A DNA stretch of 64,000 bases from Thiobacillus sp. (GTDB lineage: Bacteria > Pseudomonadota > Gammaproteobacteria > Burkholderiales > Thiobacillaceae): NCBI GenBank assembly GCA_011391285.1, contig JAABQU010000255.1, forward strand, positions 1 to 64,000. The letters run 5' to 3'. Positions 35,639 to 46,448 of this stretch are shown piece after piece. Numbering within the stretch: position 1 is the first letter of the stretch; each line of letters opens with the position of its first letter. Position numbers and translations under genes: made by a program. A model generated the notes under the pieces. It did no database searches and was not told the origin of the DNA. It saw only the letters and a list, made by a program, of their open reading frames with translations.

Positions 35639-36750
35639 TGGCCGAAGAATAGCCGGATCGAATCCCAGCCGCGACCGAAGACGCCCGCCACCGAGACATC
35701 GTGCAGCGCGACCAGCGGGTAGTCGCCGAGCGGGGCGCCATCGAGTATCAGCCGCAGCGTGCCCAGGCGCTGGCCCCGCCGAACCGGCGCCATCAGCGGC
35801 TGCTGGGTGATGAGTTCGGCCTTGACGCGAGCGGCGGCGCCACGCGGCAACAGCAGGTGAAAGTCCCGCAAAAAGCCCATGCTTACCGACGCACGCGCAC
35901 CACGATAGAGGCTGGCCACCTTGACCGGCTGCTGCGCACGATAAAGCAGCACACTGTCGAAGTTTTCAAATCCGTAATTCAGCAAGCGCAGCGTATCCTG
36001 GGTACGCTGCGCATCGGTCCGCCCCCCCAACACCACGGCGATGCGTTGCTGGTCCCCGCGTTGCGCCGACGCCGCCATGCAGTAGCCAGCCTCGGCGGTG
36101 CGCCCGACCTTGAGGCCGGTCACCGTGCTGTCGCGCCACAACAGGCGGTTGCTGTTGTAATAGGTGATGCCCCTGAAATCGAGTTCCTTCTGCCTGAAGA
36201 AAGCCTGCCGTTCGGGAAAGTCGCGTGCCAGCGCACGTCCCAGCAGGGCAAGGTCGCGCGCGCTCGATGCATGTCCCGGCTCGGTCAGTCCGGTCGCGTT
36301 CCTGAAACGGGTTTTGCTCATGCCGAGCCGCGCGGCTTCGCCGTTCATGCGTTCGACGAATGCCGCTTCACTGCCGTCGGTTGCCGTCACCAGCGCGAGC
36401 GTGGCATCGCCAGCCGAATGCACCAGCATCGCCTGCATCAGGGTGTCGACGCTGACCTGGTCGCCCGCCTTGAGGAACACACGCGCGCCATCGACCTGGG
36501 TCGCGGCCTCCGGCACGGTCAACGACTCGCCGAGGCTCAGCTTGTTCTTGCGAATGTCGCCCAGGAGCACGTAGGCGGTCATCAACTGCGTCAGCGACGC
36601 CGGCGCCAACGGCAGATCGGCCTGATGCGAAGCCAGCTCCTGTCCGCTTGCCTGGTCGATCAGCACCCAGGCACGCGCCGCGATTCCGCTGGGGACCGCC
36701 CAGGCCGACGCGGAGAACAGCAACGCCAGCCCAAACCCAATCCATTTCAT
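35635..36750 (-). CDS. PBP5/6 (DacC)-like protein lacking all three catalytic motifs
   Basis: 371 aa with signal peptide (LLFSASAWA), a full peptidase S11 domain and the PBP5 C-terminal domain ending in an amphipathic tail (GRGWDSIRLFFGQ). Active D-Ala-D-Ala carboxypeptidases have SxxK, SxN and KTG. Here these read SLTQ (Ser52...Gln55, codon CAG at 36588-36586), SAG (112-114) and KVG (214-216). The frame is intact and the remaining fold well kept, so this looks like a maintained non-catalytic pseudoenzyme, perhaps a binding or scaffold protein beside RlpA, RodA and PBP2. ATG 36750 has AAAGG seven bases upstream, better than TTG 36768. Confidence 0.92.
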   Translation of the reverse strand: MKWIGFGLALLFSASAWAVPSGIAARAWVLIDQASGQELASHQADLPLAPASLTQLMTAYVLLGDIRKNKLSLGESLTVPEAATQVDGARVFLKAGDQVSVDTLMQAMLVHSAGDATLALVTATDGSEAAFVERMNGEAARLGMSKTRFRNATGLTEPGHASSARDLALLGRALARDFPERQAFFRQKELDFRGITYYNSNRLLWRDSTVTGLKVGRTAEAGYCMAASAQRGDQQRIAVVLGGRTDAQRTQDTLRLLNYGFENFDSVLLYRAQQPVKVASLYRGARASVSMGFLRDFHLLLPRGAAARVKAELITQQPLMAPVRRGQRLGTLRLILDGAPLGDYPLVALHDVSVAGVFGRGWDSIRLFFGQ

Positions 36751-36764
36751 CCTGAAACCTTTAA

Positions 36765-37583
36765 TCAATTGACTCTGACCAGGACTGAATTCAGCGCGAG
36801 ACGTTCCCGCACCCGCTCACGATCCACATGCGCATCTTCATCGCTCGGATACGGCCCGAGCTGGACGCGGTGCAGCGAATTGTCGAGCACCAGGCGCGTG
36901 CGGGACGGGTCGATCCGAAGCTCGCGCGTCAGACGGTCGCGAAGTTTCTGCGCATTCTCGGCATTCGAAAATGCGCCCAGCTGGACATACACCCCTTCCC
37001 GGATTGCTTCGCCCTGCGTGTCGTATGCGGCGGAATCCAGGCTTTCCACCCGCACCCGCGTGCTGCCCTGCTTCAGGTAATCGAGTTTATGGGCGGCGGT
37101 ATACGACAGATCGATGACGCGCTTGCTGTGGAACGGACCCCGGTCGTTGATGCGCACCACCACGGACTTGCCGTTGTTGAGTGCCGTGACCCGCGCGTAA
37201 CTCGGAATCGGCAGGGTGGGATGCGCAGCGGTCATGGCATACATGTCGTAGGGCTCGCCCGACGCAGTTTTCCTGCCGTGGAAACGACGGCCGTACCACG
37301 ACGCCAGCCCCTCTTCGCTATGAGCGCGCCGCTTGGTCTGCGGTGTGTAGGTGTTGCCCAGCGCGACATAGGTGCGATTGGCAAAACGGTGCAAGGGCTC
37401 CTCGCGCGGCACGGCATCGGGAACGGTGTCCAGGTCGGCCGGCGGGTTGGCCTCGGGGCCATCGTCCAGATAATATCCACCACCTTGCGGCGCCTTGGAG
37501 ACTTGTTTGGCGGGGGGCGCGCTGCCGCAACCGGCAAGCGCGAGACCCAAGGCCGCCGCGATCAGAATCGGAATTACATTCAT
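36765..37583 (-). CDS. rlpA: septal ring lytic transglycosylase RlpA
   Basis: 272-aa lipoprotein (lipobox LAGC, Cys19). The double-psi barrel has GLASWYGRRFHGRKTASGEPYDM and RVTALNNGKSVVVRINDRGPF with the family's catalytic Asp. A SPOR domain ends the protein (YVQLGAFSNAENAQKLRDRL) and would target denuded septal glycan. It cleaves peptidoglycan lacking stem peptides, so it is usually linked to amidase and carboxypeptidase activity. It lies between rodA and the DacC-like gene. Confidence 0.96.
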   Translation of the reverse strand: MNVIPILIAAALGLALAGCGSAPPAKQVSKAPQGGGYYLDDGPEANPPADLDTVPDAVPREEPLHRFANRTYVALGNTYTPQTKRRAHSEEGLASWYGRRFHGRKTASGEPYDMYAMTAAHPTLPIPSYARVTALNNGKSVVVRINDRGPFHSKRVIDLSYTAAHKLDYLKQGSTRVRVESLDSAAYDTQGEAIREGVYVQLGAFSNAENAQKLRDRLTRELRIDPSRTRLVLDNSLHRVQLGPYPSDEDAHVDRERVRERLALNSVLVRVN

Positions 37584-37600
37584 ACGAATATTTTAGCCTG

Positions 37601-38701
37601 TCAGGTTTTGTTGAGCTGGCGATGCGTCGCCACGCTCATCACGATGCCCATTCCCAGCAGCAGCGTGATCAGCGCCGTTCCACCATAGCTCATCAGCGGC
37701 AGCGGCACCCCCACCACCGGCAGGATGCCGGACACCATGCCCATGTTGACGAACACGTAGGTGAAGAGATTGAGGCTCAGCGTGGCGGCCATCAGCCGTC
37801 CGAACGGAGTGGGCGCGCGAGCGGCGATGACCAGGCCGCGCGCGACGATGGCCAGATACAGCCCCACCAGAAAAATGGCGCCGACATAGCCGAATTCCTC
37901 GCCGAAGACGGCGAAGATGAAGTCGGTGGTGCGCTCGGGAATGAAGTCGAGCTGCGTTTGCGTGCCCTGCATCCAGCCCTTGCCGAACAGGCCGCCCGAG
38001 CCGATCGCGATGGTGGCCTGAATGATGTGGTAGCCGGAGCCGAGTGGATCAGCGGAGGGGTCGAGCAGGGTCAGCACGCGGCGCTGCTGGTAGTCGTGCA
38101 ACAGCCCCCAAATGACCGGCAGGCTCGCCGCACCCAGAACGCCGCCGCCCAGGATCACCTTCCAGGGCAGGCCAGCGAAGAACAACAGGTAGAAGCCCGA
38201 CGCCCCGATCATCAGCGCCGTGCCCAGATCAGGCTGGCGCAGGATCAGCAGGAACGGCACCAGCAACAGCACGCCGCCCACCAGGAAATGCCTGGCGCGC
38301 AGCACCGCCTCGTTGCGCTGAAAATACCAGGCCAGCATCAGGGGCAGCGCCAGCTTCAGCAGTTCGGACGGCTGAAACGCCATGAACCCCAGATCCAGCC
38401 AGCGTCGCGAGCCGTTCCGGACCTCGCCGAACAGCGCCACCGCGATCAGCAACACCACGCCAGCGACATACAGCGGCAGCCCCACCTTGGACAGCAGATG
38501 CGGCGGCACGTTGGCAACCACCACCATCACCCCCAGGGCCAGCCCGATGTTGATCAAATGACCGGTCATGCGCGCGGGACTCTGCCCCGATGCGCTCGCC
38601 ACGGCTGCCAGGCTGATGCCCAGCAGCACGAGCACGAGGAGCAGCAGAATGCCATCCAGATGGCTCAGCCTGCGAATGATCCAATGGCTAGTCCGCGGCA
38701 C
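37601..38701 (-). CDS. rodA: rod-shape peptidoglycan polymerase RodA
   Basis: 366-aa SEDS membrane protein with about ten helices. GNGSRRWLDLGFMAFQPSELLKLALPL has the catalytic-loop Trp-Leu and the ExxK-type region, while GSGGLFGKGWMQGTQTQLDFIPERTTDFIF is the large periplasmic loop. It polymerises glycan from lipid II with PBP2, encoded just upstream. The start is GTG 38701, with GGAG seven bases before it, inside the end of mrdA. Confidence 0.96.
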   Translation of the reverse strand: MPRTSHWIIRRLSHLDGILLLLVLVLLGISLAAVASASGQSPARMTGHLINIGLALGVMVVVANVPPHLLSKVGLPLYVAGVVLLIAVALFGEVRNGSRRWLDLGFMAFQPSELLKLALPLMLAWYFQRNEAVLRARHFLVGGVLLLVPFLLILRQPDLGTALMIGASGFYLLFFAGLPWKVILGGGVLGAASLPVIWGLLHDYQQRRVLTLLDPSADPLGSGYHIIQATIAIGSGGLFGKGWMQGTQTQLDFIPERTTDFIFAVFGEEFGYVGAIFLVGLYLAIVARGLVIAARAPTPFGRLMAATLSLNLFTYVFVNMGMVSGILPVVGVPLPLMSYGGTALITLLLGMGIVMSVATHRQLNKT

Positions 38702-40577
38702 TTTCCGTCTCCAATGGCAAGTCTCCAGGGCGTTTCCCGGTCAGGTAATAATCAAATACCGCGCGCGCGATCGGCGCGGCCGTGCCGCTGCCCGAGCCGC
38801 CGTTTTCCACCATCACCGCCACCACGATGGTGGGATTCGCGGCCGGCGCATAGGCGATGAACAGCGCGTGATCTCGATGCTCGCGCGCCAACCGGCTGGC
38901 GTCGTACTTTGCGCCCTGCTTGATGCCGACCACCTGAGCGGTGCCGGTCTTGCCGGCGATGGCATAGGGCGCGCCGGCTGCAGATCTGGCTGCGGTACCC
39001 CCCGGACGCATCACGTCCATCATGCCTTCGCGTACCAGGGCAAGGTGCGCCGGGGTGATCGGCACCTGGCCACGCACCACGCCAGGAATAGGCTGCCAGT
39101 CCTGGGCCAGCGGCTCGCGCATCGCCTGCACCAGCCGCGGCTCGATCCGCTTGCCGCCGTTGGCCAGCATGGCGGCCGCCGTTGCCAGCTGCAGCGGCGT
39201 GGTCAGATGGTAGCCCTGGCCAATGCCCGCAATCACCGTCTCGCCGGGATACCAGGGCTGCTTGAAGCGGCGCCGCTTCCAATCGCGGGAGGGAAGCAGA
39301 CCGGCCGACTCGCCGTCGAGATCGATGCCCGTTTTTTCGCCCAGGCCGAACTGCGCCAGATAGTCGTGCATGCGGTCGATCCCCATGTCCACCGCCAGCT
39401 TGTAATAATAGGTATCGCAGGACTGCGAAATGGACCGGCGCAGATCGACCACGCCATGGCCGCCGCGCTTCCAGTCGCGAAACTGGTGCCTGCTGTTGGG
39501 CAGGCTGAAATGGCCCGGATCGACGATGCTGTCCGTGGGCTTGCGCAACCCCAGCTCCAGCCCGGCCAGCGCCATCAGCGGCTTGATGGTCGAGCCGGGC
39601 GGATAGACGCCGCGCAGCGCGCGGTTCACCATCGGGCGATCGGGCGATTCGTTGAGCGACTTCCAGGTTTCCGGATCGATGCCGTCGACGAACAGGTTGG
39701 GATCGAATCCCGGTTTTGAGACCAGCGCCAGCACCCCGCCGGTATTGGGATCGAGCGCCACCAGTCCACCCAGGAAATCGCCGAACGCCTGCTCGGCCAC
39801 CGCCTGCAGTTCCGCATCGAGATGCAGGCGCAAATCCTTGCCAGGCACCGGTGGGATCCGCGACAGCATGCGCACCGCACGGCCGCTGGCGTCGGTCTCC
39901 ATCTGGTCGAAACCGGTGCGGCCGTGCAGCAGGGCTTCATAACTCTGTTCCAGCCCGGTCTTGCCGATGTAAGCGCTGCCGCGGTAATTCCGCTCGATGT
40001 TCTGCTCGCGCAGGCGTTCCAGGTCGCGATCGTTGATGCGTCCAATGAAGCCCACCACATGCGCCATACCGGGCCCGGCTTGGTAGTTGCGGAACAGCCG
40101 CGCCTTCACCTCGACGCCCGGCAGTCGATAGCGGTTGGCGGCCAGAATCGCCACCTCCTCGTCGGTCAGCTTGCTTTTCAGCGGCACCGTTTCGAATTCG
40201 TGCGATTCGGAAAGCAGGCGCCGAAAACGCCGCACTTGGCCGGGGGTGATCTCGATCAGTTCGCCCAGTTCGGTCAGCGTGGTTTCGAGGTCAGCCGTCC
40301 TGGCCCGCGTGATTTCGAGCGTGTAGGCGGAATAGTTCTCCGCCAGGATGCGGCCGTTGCGGTCCAGGATCAGGCCGCGATTGGGCGCGGTGGGCACCAG
40401 CGAGATGCGGTTGCTCTCGGCGCGCTCGATGTAGTGTTCATGCTGTATGACCTGCAGATAAAACGCACGCCCCAGCAGGATGATCGCCAGCATCGCAACA
40501 AAGGCCCCACCAGCCTTGAGCCGGCCGTGAAAACGCGCCAGCTCGCTGTCGAGATTCTTCAGGGGGGTCAGCCTCAC
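38688..40577 (-). CDS. mrdA: penicillin-binding protein 2, transpeptidase
   Basis: 629 aa. One N-terminal membrane anchor (FVAMLAIILLGRAFYLQVI), the pedestal domain (NRGLILDRNGRILAEN), then the transpeptidase domain with intact motifs: SxxK in PPGSTIKPLMAL, SxC/D in SQSCDTYYY and KTG in AGKTGTAQ. It cross-links peptidoglycan during rod elongation with RodA. GTG 40577 overlaps the mreD stop (GTGA), which fixes the start; an extension to 40703 is shadow sequence. Confidence 0.97.
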   Translation of the reverse strand: MRLTPLKNLDSELARFHGRLKAGGAFVAMLAIILLGRAFYLQVIQHEHYIERAESNRISLVPTAPNRGLILDRNGRILAENYSAYTLEITRARTADLETTLTELGELIEITPGQVRRFRRLLSESHEFETVPLKSKLTDEEVAILAANRYRLPGVEVKARLFRNYQAGPGMAHVVGFIGRINDRDLERLREQNIERNYRGSAYIGKTGLEQSYEALLHGRTGFDQMETDASGRAVRMLSRIPPVPGKDLRLHLDAELQAVAEQAFGDFLGGLVALDPNTGGVLALVSKPGFDPNLFVDGIDPETWKSLNESPDRPMVNRALRGVYPPGSTIKPLMALAGLELGLRKPTDSIVDPGHFSLPNSRHQFRDWKRGGHGVVDLRRSISQSCDTYYYKLAVDMGIDRMHDYLAQFGLGEKTGIDLDGESAGLLPSRDWKRRRFKQPWYPGETVIAGIGQGYHLTTPLQLATAAAMLANGGKRIEPRLVQAMREPLAQDWQPIPGVVRGQVPITPAHLALVREGMMDVMRPGGTAARSAAGAPYAIAGKTGTAQVVGIKQGAKYDASRLAREHRDHALFIAYAPAANPTIVVAVMVENGGSGSGTAAPIARAVFDYYLTGKRPGDLPLETESAAD

Positions 40578-41074
40578 GCGCGATCCTGCATTCCCTTGCC
40601 GTGCCACAGCCTCTGAAAACCTGCCACCAGATACCACAGCACGGTGCCACTGATCACCGGCAGCAGCACGGCCAAGTCGGCCGGCGGATTGACCGCCAGC
40701 CAACCCACCAGCAGCACGGTCAGTTGCACCGTCAGCAGAATGGGGAACAGCTGCCCGGCCTGGCGCAACGGATCGAACTGCAGCAGCCGCAGGCGCAAAA
40801 ACAGCAGCAGATACACGCCGACCACATAGCCGATGGCATGCTGGCCGAACACCACGCCATCCTGAAAGTCGGCCAGCAATCCCAGAAAGAAGGCCGTTGT
40901 AAAGCCGATGCGCGCAGGCTGGTGCAGGGACCAGAACAGGACGCCGACCAGCACAAAATCGGGACGCAGGGCCAAGGCCCAGCCCGTCCAGGGCATTTGC
41001 TCCAGCAGCACGGCCAGGAACAGCGTACCGAGAATGCGGCGCCAGCTTCCGTGGTTCGGGTCAGTCGGACTCAT
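40574..41074 (-). CDS. mreD: rod shape-determining protein MreD
   Basis: 166 aa with five predicted membrane segments and MreD features (LRPDFVLVGVLFWSLHQPARIGF, GLLADFQDGVVFGQHAIGYVV, YLLLFLRLRLLQFDPL). It is the inner-membrane partner of MreC in the elongasome. ATG 41074 overlaps the mreC stop (ATGA), so the in-frame extension to 41149 is rejected. Confidence 0.95.
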   Translation of the reverse strand: MSPTDPNHGSWRRILGTLFLAVLLEQMPWTGWALALRPDFVLVGVLFWSLHQPARIGFTTAFFLGLLADFQDGVVFGQHAIGYVVGVYLLLFLRLRLLQFDPLRQAGQLFPILLTVQLTVLLVGWLAVNPPADLAVLLPVISGTVLWYLVAGFQRLWHGKGMQDRA

Positions 41075-41916
41075 GGCTTTGTGACCTGCGGATCGGCAAC
41101 CAGCACCAGCACGGCACGGGAATGCTCGAGGCCCGCCAACGGCACGCATTCCACCCGTAGATAAGGACTGGATTGCGAACGGGAAACCCGGCCGACCCGC
41201 GCCACCGGTATGCCGGCCGGATACACCCGGTCGATGCCCGAGGTCAGCAAGCGATCGCCGACCTGGATATCGGTCTGCGCCGGCATGTAGCGCAATTCCA
41301 GTTGTCCCTGCCCGCCGCCGGCAGCCAGGCCGCGCTGGCCGGTGCGCTCGACAACCACCGGCGTAAGGTGCCCCGGGCTGCTTACCAGCGTGACATCGCT
41401 CGAGCCCGGATACACCCGACTCAACTGCCCCACCAGCCCCTCCGCATCGACCACCGGCAGACCGCTGCGCAAGCCGGTTCCGGCGCCCTGGTCCAGGGTA
41501 ATACGCTGGGAAAACCAGTCATGTCCCTTGTATAACAGGGCGGCACGCACCACCTGCTGGCCGGGGCGGGTCTGCAGTTGCAGCAGCGTGCGCAATTCGG
41601 CATTTTCGCGGCCCAGATCCCGTGCCGCGTTCACCCCGAGCATCAGCTGTGCACGTTCGGCCAGCAGGGCATCGCGTTCTTTTTGCAGAAGGCGGTGGCG
41701 GGTAAAGAATCCGCCGAGTTCGGCGACGATATCGCCGGGGGCGCGCATGGCCTCGCGCACCGGTTGCAGCAGCACCGAGAACCCGCTGCGCAAGCCGTCG
41801 AGTGCCCGATAGCGCACATCGAGCACCACGAAAGACAAGCCTATGAGCAGCCAGATGAGCAGGCGGGCCGTCGGACCCAGCCCGCGGGCGAACATGAGCT
41901 GGCCTGGCGTCGCCAT
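41071..41916 (-). CDS. mreC: rod shape-determining protein MreC
   Basis: 281 aa. A short cytoplasmic tail, one membrane helix (LLIWLLIGLSFVVLDVRY), a coiled coil (~70-110, RHRLLQKERDALLAERAQ) and the beta-rich periplasmic core (ITLDQGAGTGLRSGLPVVDAEGLVGQ) follow in family order. It links MreB filaments to PBP2 and RodA. ATG 41916 has AGGGA eight bases upstream and lies 37 bases after the mreB stop. Confidence 0.96.
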   Translation of the reverse strand: MATPGQLMFARGLGPTARLLIWLLIGLSFVVLDVRYRALDGLRSGFSVLLQPVREAMRAPGDIVAELGGFFTRHRLLQKERDALLAERAQLMLGVNAARDLGRENAELRTLLQLQTRPGQQVVRAALLYKGHDWFSQRITLDQGAGTGLRSGLPVVDAEGLVGQLSRVYPGSSDVTLVSSPGHLTPVVVERTGQRGLAAGGGQGQLELRYMPAQTDIQVGDRLLTSGIDRVYPAGIPVARVGRVSRSQSSPYLRVECVPLAGLEHSRAVLVLVADPQVTKP

Positions 41917-41953
41917 CAGCCGTCCCTGCCAGCAGAACCGAGTGCCGCCGCGT

Positions 41954-43060
<1,107 letters not shown>

Positions 43061-43098
43061 CTAACGGGCTTCGTTCCCGTAAGTTATCAGGTGCTTCC

Positions 43099-43386
43099 AT
43101 GTCCTTAAGTCCGGACGACGTCAAGCGCATCGCCCGCCTTGCGCGCATAGAAACCAGCGATGCCGAGGCGCAGGCCACGCAGGTCCAGCTCAACACCATT
43201 TTCGACCTCATCGCGACCATGCAGGCGGTGGACACCACCGGCATCGCGCCCATGGCGCACGCGCAGGAGGTCTATCAGCGCCTGCGCGACGACGTCGTGA
43301 CCGAGACCGACCGCCACGTCGCCTTCCAGGCCGTGGCTCCTGCGGTTGAGAACGGCCTGTATCTCGTGCCCAAAGTCATCGAGTAA
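43099..43386 (+). CDS. gatC: Asp-tRNA(Asn)/Glu-tRNA(Gln) amidotransferase subunit GatC
   Basis: 95 aa. [22 protein letters not shown] and the C-terminal [34 protein letters not shown] are the standard GatC pattern. It wraps around GatA to stabilise the complex that amidates mischarged Glu-tRNA(Gln) and/or Asp-tRNA(Asn). A strong inverted repeat starts at its stop codon. Confidence 0.96.
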   Translation: MSLSPDDVKRIARLARIETSDAEAQATQVQLNTIFDLIATMQAVDTTGIAPMAHAQEVYQRLRDDVVTETDRHVAFQAVAPAVENGLYLVPKVIE

Positions 43387-43435
43387 TTGAGGCGGCATGA
43401 AAATGTGTCAAAAGCCCTCGCGCCGCCTCAATTAC
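43383..43435. repeat. perfect 14-bp inverted repeat at the end of gatC
   Basis: GTAATTGAGGCGGC (43383-43396) and GCCGCCTCAATTAC (43422-43435) are exact reverse complements around a 25-base loop. The left arm includes the gatC TAA. The stem would be stable in mRNA, but no T-run follows, so it is not a classical terminator. It may set the gatC to gatA ratio. Confidence 0.65.
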
Positions 43436-43450
43436 CAGCTGTTTGTAATG

Positions 43451-43541
43451 GTTATTGATTCAGCACGCAGCGGGTTACCTGCGGTGCGCAAGGTGCCTGA
43501 ATTCCGTAACGCTTCCAACTTCGTCGTGCCGAATCAATAAC
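43451..43541. repeat. 17-bp inverted repeats bounding a 91-base element before gatA
   Basis: The 17-base arms are 43451-43467 (GTTATTGATTCAGCACG) and 43525-43541 (CGTGCCGAATCAATAAC), complementary at 16 of 17 positions, with 57 bases between. The right arm ends three bases before the gatA ATG (43545) and occupies the place where a ribosome site would be. It could be a small mobile-repeat insertion or a structured gatA leader. Confidence 0.6.
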
Positions 43542-43544
43542 GCC

Positions 43545-45002
43545 ATGCCCGAAACTTCCCTTTCCGCGCTTGCCGCCCAGCTTGCCGCCAAACAGATTTC
43601 CAGCCGCGAACTGGCCCAGCAGTATCTCGACCGCATTGCCGGGCTGAATCCAACCATCAATGCCTTTATCACGGTCGATGCCGACAAGACGCTGGCCGAG
43701 GCCGCTGTCGCCGACGCCCAGATCGCCGCCGGGCAGGCCGGCCCGCTCACCGGCGTACCGATTGCCCACAAGGACATTTTCTGCACCGACGGCTGGCTCA
43801 CCACCTGCGGCTCGAAGATGCTGCACAACTTCGTGGCGCCCTATGACGCGCACGTGATCCAGCGCTTCAAGGCTGCCGGCATGCCCAGCCTCGGCAAGAC
43901 CAACATGGACGAGTTCGCCATGGGGTCCTCCAACGAGACCAGTTATTTCGGCGCAGTAAAAAATCCGTGGAACACCACCTACGTGCCCGGCGGTTCGTCC
44001 GGCGGCGCGGCGGCGTGCGTGGCCGCCCGCATGGCGCCCGCGGCCACCGGCACCGACACCGGCGGCTCGATCCGCCAGCCGGCCGCCTTGTGCGGTATCA
44101 CGGGGCTCAAGCCAACCTACGGCCTGGTGTCGCGCTACGGCATGATCGCGTTCGCCTCGAGCCTCGACCAGGCGGGGCCGATGGCGCCGTCGGCCGAGGA
44201 CTGTGCGCTGCTCTTGAACGTGATGACCGGCTTCGACCCCAAGGACTCGACCAGTCTGGAGCGCGAGAAGGAAGACTACACGCGCGATCTGGAGAAGCCG
44301 CTGGCCGGCCTGCGCGTCGGGCTGCCGAAAGAGTTCTTCGCCGAAGGGCTCAACAACGAAGTCGCCGCAGCGGTGGAAGCGGCCGTGGCCGAACTGAAGA
44401 AACTCGGCGCCATCACGGTCGAGATCTCGCTCGCCAACTCGAAACTCGCGATTCCTGTGTATTACGTGCTGGCCCCGGCCGAAGCCTCGTCCAACCTGTC
44501 CCGCTTCGACGGCGTGCGCTACGGCTACCGCGCACCGGAATATGGCAGCCTCGACGACATGTACTGCAAGACCCGCGCGCAGGGCTTCGGCGCGGAAGTG
44601 AAGCGCCGCATCATGATCGGCGCCTATGTGCTCTCGCACGGTTACTACGACGCCTATTACCTGCAGGCGCAGAAGATCCGCCGTCTGATCGCCGATGATT
44701 TCAGCGCAGCCTTCAAGAGCTGCGACGTCATCCTCGGCCCCACCGCGCCCGGCACCGCGTTTGCACTCGGCGAGAAATCCGACGATCCGGTCGAGATGTA
44801 TCTCAACGACCTCTACACCATTCCTGCCAACCTCGCGGGCCTGCCCGGCATGAGCTTGCCCTGCGGCTTCGACGCCAAGGGCCTGCCGATCGGCCTGCAA
44901 CTGGTCGGCAATTATTTTTCCGAAGCGAAGATGCTCAACGTCGCCCATCAGTACCAATGCGCCACCGACTGGCACAGCCGCCAACCGGAGGGTCTGAAAT
45001 GA
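43545..45002 (+). CDS. gatA: Asp-tRNA(Asn)/Glu-tRNA(Gln) amidotransferase subunit GatA
   Basis: 485 aa, amidase-signature enzyme. The catalytic Lys lies in [10 protein letters not shown], and the Ser-cisSer pair in [27 protein letters not shown]. It releases ammonia from glutamine for GatB. ATG 43545 is the conserved start ([26 protein letters not shown]) although no purine-rich ribosome site precedes it, since the right arm of an inverted repeat lies there. It overlaps gatB by ATGA. Confidence 0.97.
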   Translation: MPETSLSALAAQLAAKQISSRELAQQYLDRIAGLNPTINAFITVDADKTLAEAAVADAQIAAGQAGPLTGVPIAHKDIFCTDGWLTTCGSKMLHNFVAPYDAHVIQRFKAAGMPSLGKTNMDEFAMGSSNETSYFGAVKNPWNTTYVPGGSSGGAAACVAARMAPAATGTDTGGSIRQPAALCGITGLKPTYGLVSRYGMIAFASSLDQAGPMAPSAEDCALLLNVMTGFDPKDSTSLEREKEDYTRDLEKPLAGLRVGLPKEFFAEGLNNEVAAAVEAAVAELKKLGAITVEISLANSKLAIPVYYVLAPAEASSNLSRFDGVRYGYRAPEYGSLDDMYCKTRAQGFGAEVKRRIMIGAYVLSHGYYDAYYLQAQKIRRLIADDFSAAFKSCDVILGPTAPGTAFALGEKSDDPVEMYLNDLYTIPANLAGLPGMSLPCGFDAKGLPIGLQLVGNYFSEAKMLNVAHQYQCATDWHSRQPEGLK

Positions 45003-46426
45003 AGTGGGAGACCGTCATTGGGCTGGAAGTCCACACCCAGCTCGCCACCCAGTCGAAAATCTTTTCAGGGAGCAGCACCGCATTCGGCGCCGCGCCCAAT
45101 ACGCAGGCGAGCGCGGTCGACATCGCGCTGCCCGGCGTGCTGCCGGTACTGAATCGCGGAGCGGTGGAATGCGCGATCAAGTTCGGCCTGGCCATCGACG
45201 CCACACTCAATCGCGTCAACGTGTTCGACCGCAAGAACTACTTCTATCCCGACCTCCCCAAGGGCTACCAAATCAGCCAATTGGCGAAGCCCATCGTCGA
45301 GGGTGGCGCGCTGAAAATCGTGGTGGACGGCGAAGAAAAGACCGTCAGCCTCACCCGCGCCCACATGGAGGAGGATGCCGGCAAGTCGCTGCACGAGGAC
45401 TTCCACGGCATGACGGGAATCGACCTCAACCGCGCCGGCACGCCGCTGCTGGAAATCGTCTCCGAACCCGAAATGCGTTCCAGCGCCGAGGCCGTGGCCT
45501 ACGCCCGCGCGCTTCATACGCTGGTGACCTGGATCGGCATTTGTGACGGCAACATGCAGGAAGGCAGCTTCCGCGTCGACGCCAACGTCTCGGTGCGTCC
45601 GGTGGGTCAGGCCGAATTCGGCACCCGCCGCGAGATCAAGAACCTCAACTCCTTCAAGTTTCTGCAGCAGGCCATCGACTACGAAGTGCGCTGGCAGATC
45701 GAGACGCTGGAAGACGGCGGCCGCATCGAGCAGGCCACGGTGCTGTTCGACCCCGACACCGGCGAGACGCGCATGATGCGCAGCAAGGAAGAGGCGCACG
45801 ACTATCGCTACTTCCCCGACCCTGACCTGTTGCCGGTGAAGCTCGACGAGGACTGGATCGAGCAGGTGCGCGCAACGCTGCCCGAACTGCCGGCCGCCAT
45901 GCAGGCGCGCTTCCAGAGCGACTACGGCGTGTCGCCCTACGACGCGTCGGTGCTCACGGGCTCGCGCGCGCTCGCCGACTACTTCGAGGCTGCAGCGAAA
46001 GCCTGCGGCCAGGGCAAGCTCGCCGCCAACTGGGTGATGGGTGAGCTTTCAGCCGCGCTCAACAAGGCCGAGCTCGACATCGCGGCGAGCCCGGTGTCGG
46101 CCGCCCAACTCGGCACGCTGATCGCGCGCATCCAGGATGGCACGCTGTCCGGCAAGCTCGCCAAGCAGGTGTTCGAGGGCTTGTGGGAAGGCGCCGGCGA
46201 AGTCGACGCCATCATCGAGGCACGCGGCCTCAGGCAGATGTCGGATTCCGGAGAACTGGAAAAGATCATCGACGAGGTGCTGGCTGCGAACCAGAAATCC
46301 GTCGAGGAATTCCGTTCCGGCAAGGACAAGGCGTTCAACGCGCTGGTCGGCCAGGTGATGAAGGCCAGCCGCGGCAAAGCCAACCCGGCACAGGTCAACG
46401 ACCTGCTGAAGAAGAAGCTGGGCTGA
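44999..46426 (+). CDS. gatB: Asp-tRNA(Asn)/Glu-tRNA(Gln) amidotransferase subunit GatB
   Basis: 475 aa. [48 protein letters not shown] and RRVD-like [15 protein letters not shown] mark the kinase-like cradle. The C-terminal YqeY/tail domain ends [16 protein letters not shown]. It activates the mischarged tRNA-bound Glu/Asp with ATP and transfers ammonia from GatA. The start overlaps the gatA stop (ATGA). Confidence 0.98.
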   Translation: MKWETVIGLEVHTQLATQSKIFSGSSTAFGAAPNTQASAVDIALPGVLPVLNRGAVECAIKFGLAIDATLNRVNVFDRKNYFYPDLPKGYQISQLAKPIVEGGALKIVVDGEEKTVSLTRAHMEEDAGKSLHEDFHGMTGIDLNRAGTPLLEIVSEPEMRSSAEAVAYARALHTLVTWIGICDGNMQEGSFRVDANVSVRPVGQAEFGTRREIKNLNSFKFLQQAIDYEVRWQIETLEDGGRIEQATVLFDPDTGETRMMRSKEEAHDYRYFPDPDLLPVKLDEDWIEQVRATLPELPAAMQARFQSDYGVSPYDASVLTGSRALADYFEAAAKACGQGKLAANWVMGELSAALNKAELDIAASPVSAAQLGTLIARIQDGTLSGKLAKQVFEGLWEGAGEVDAIIEARGLRQMSDSGELEKIIDEVLAANQKSVEEFRSGKDKAFNALVGQVMKASRGKANPAQVNDLLKKKLG

Positions 46427-46448
46427 GGCGCGCCATCCGGCGTCAGCC
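46421..46448. terminator. weak candidate convergent terminator hairpin after gatB
   Basis: GGCTGA (46421-46426, containing the gatB stop) pairs with TCAGCC (46443-46448, containing the opposing gene's stop), with further GC pairing inside. There is no T-run on either side, so termination is uncertain. Confidence 0.25.
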
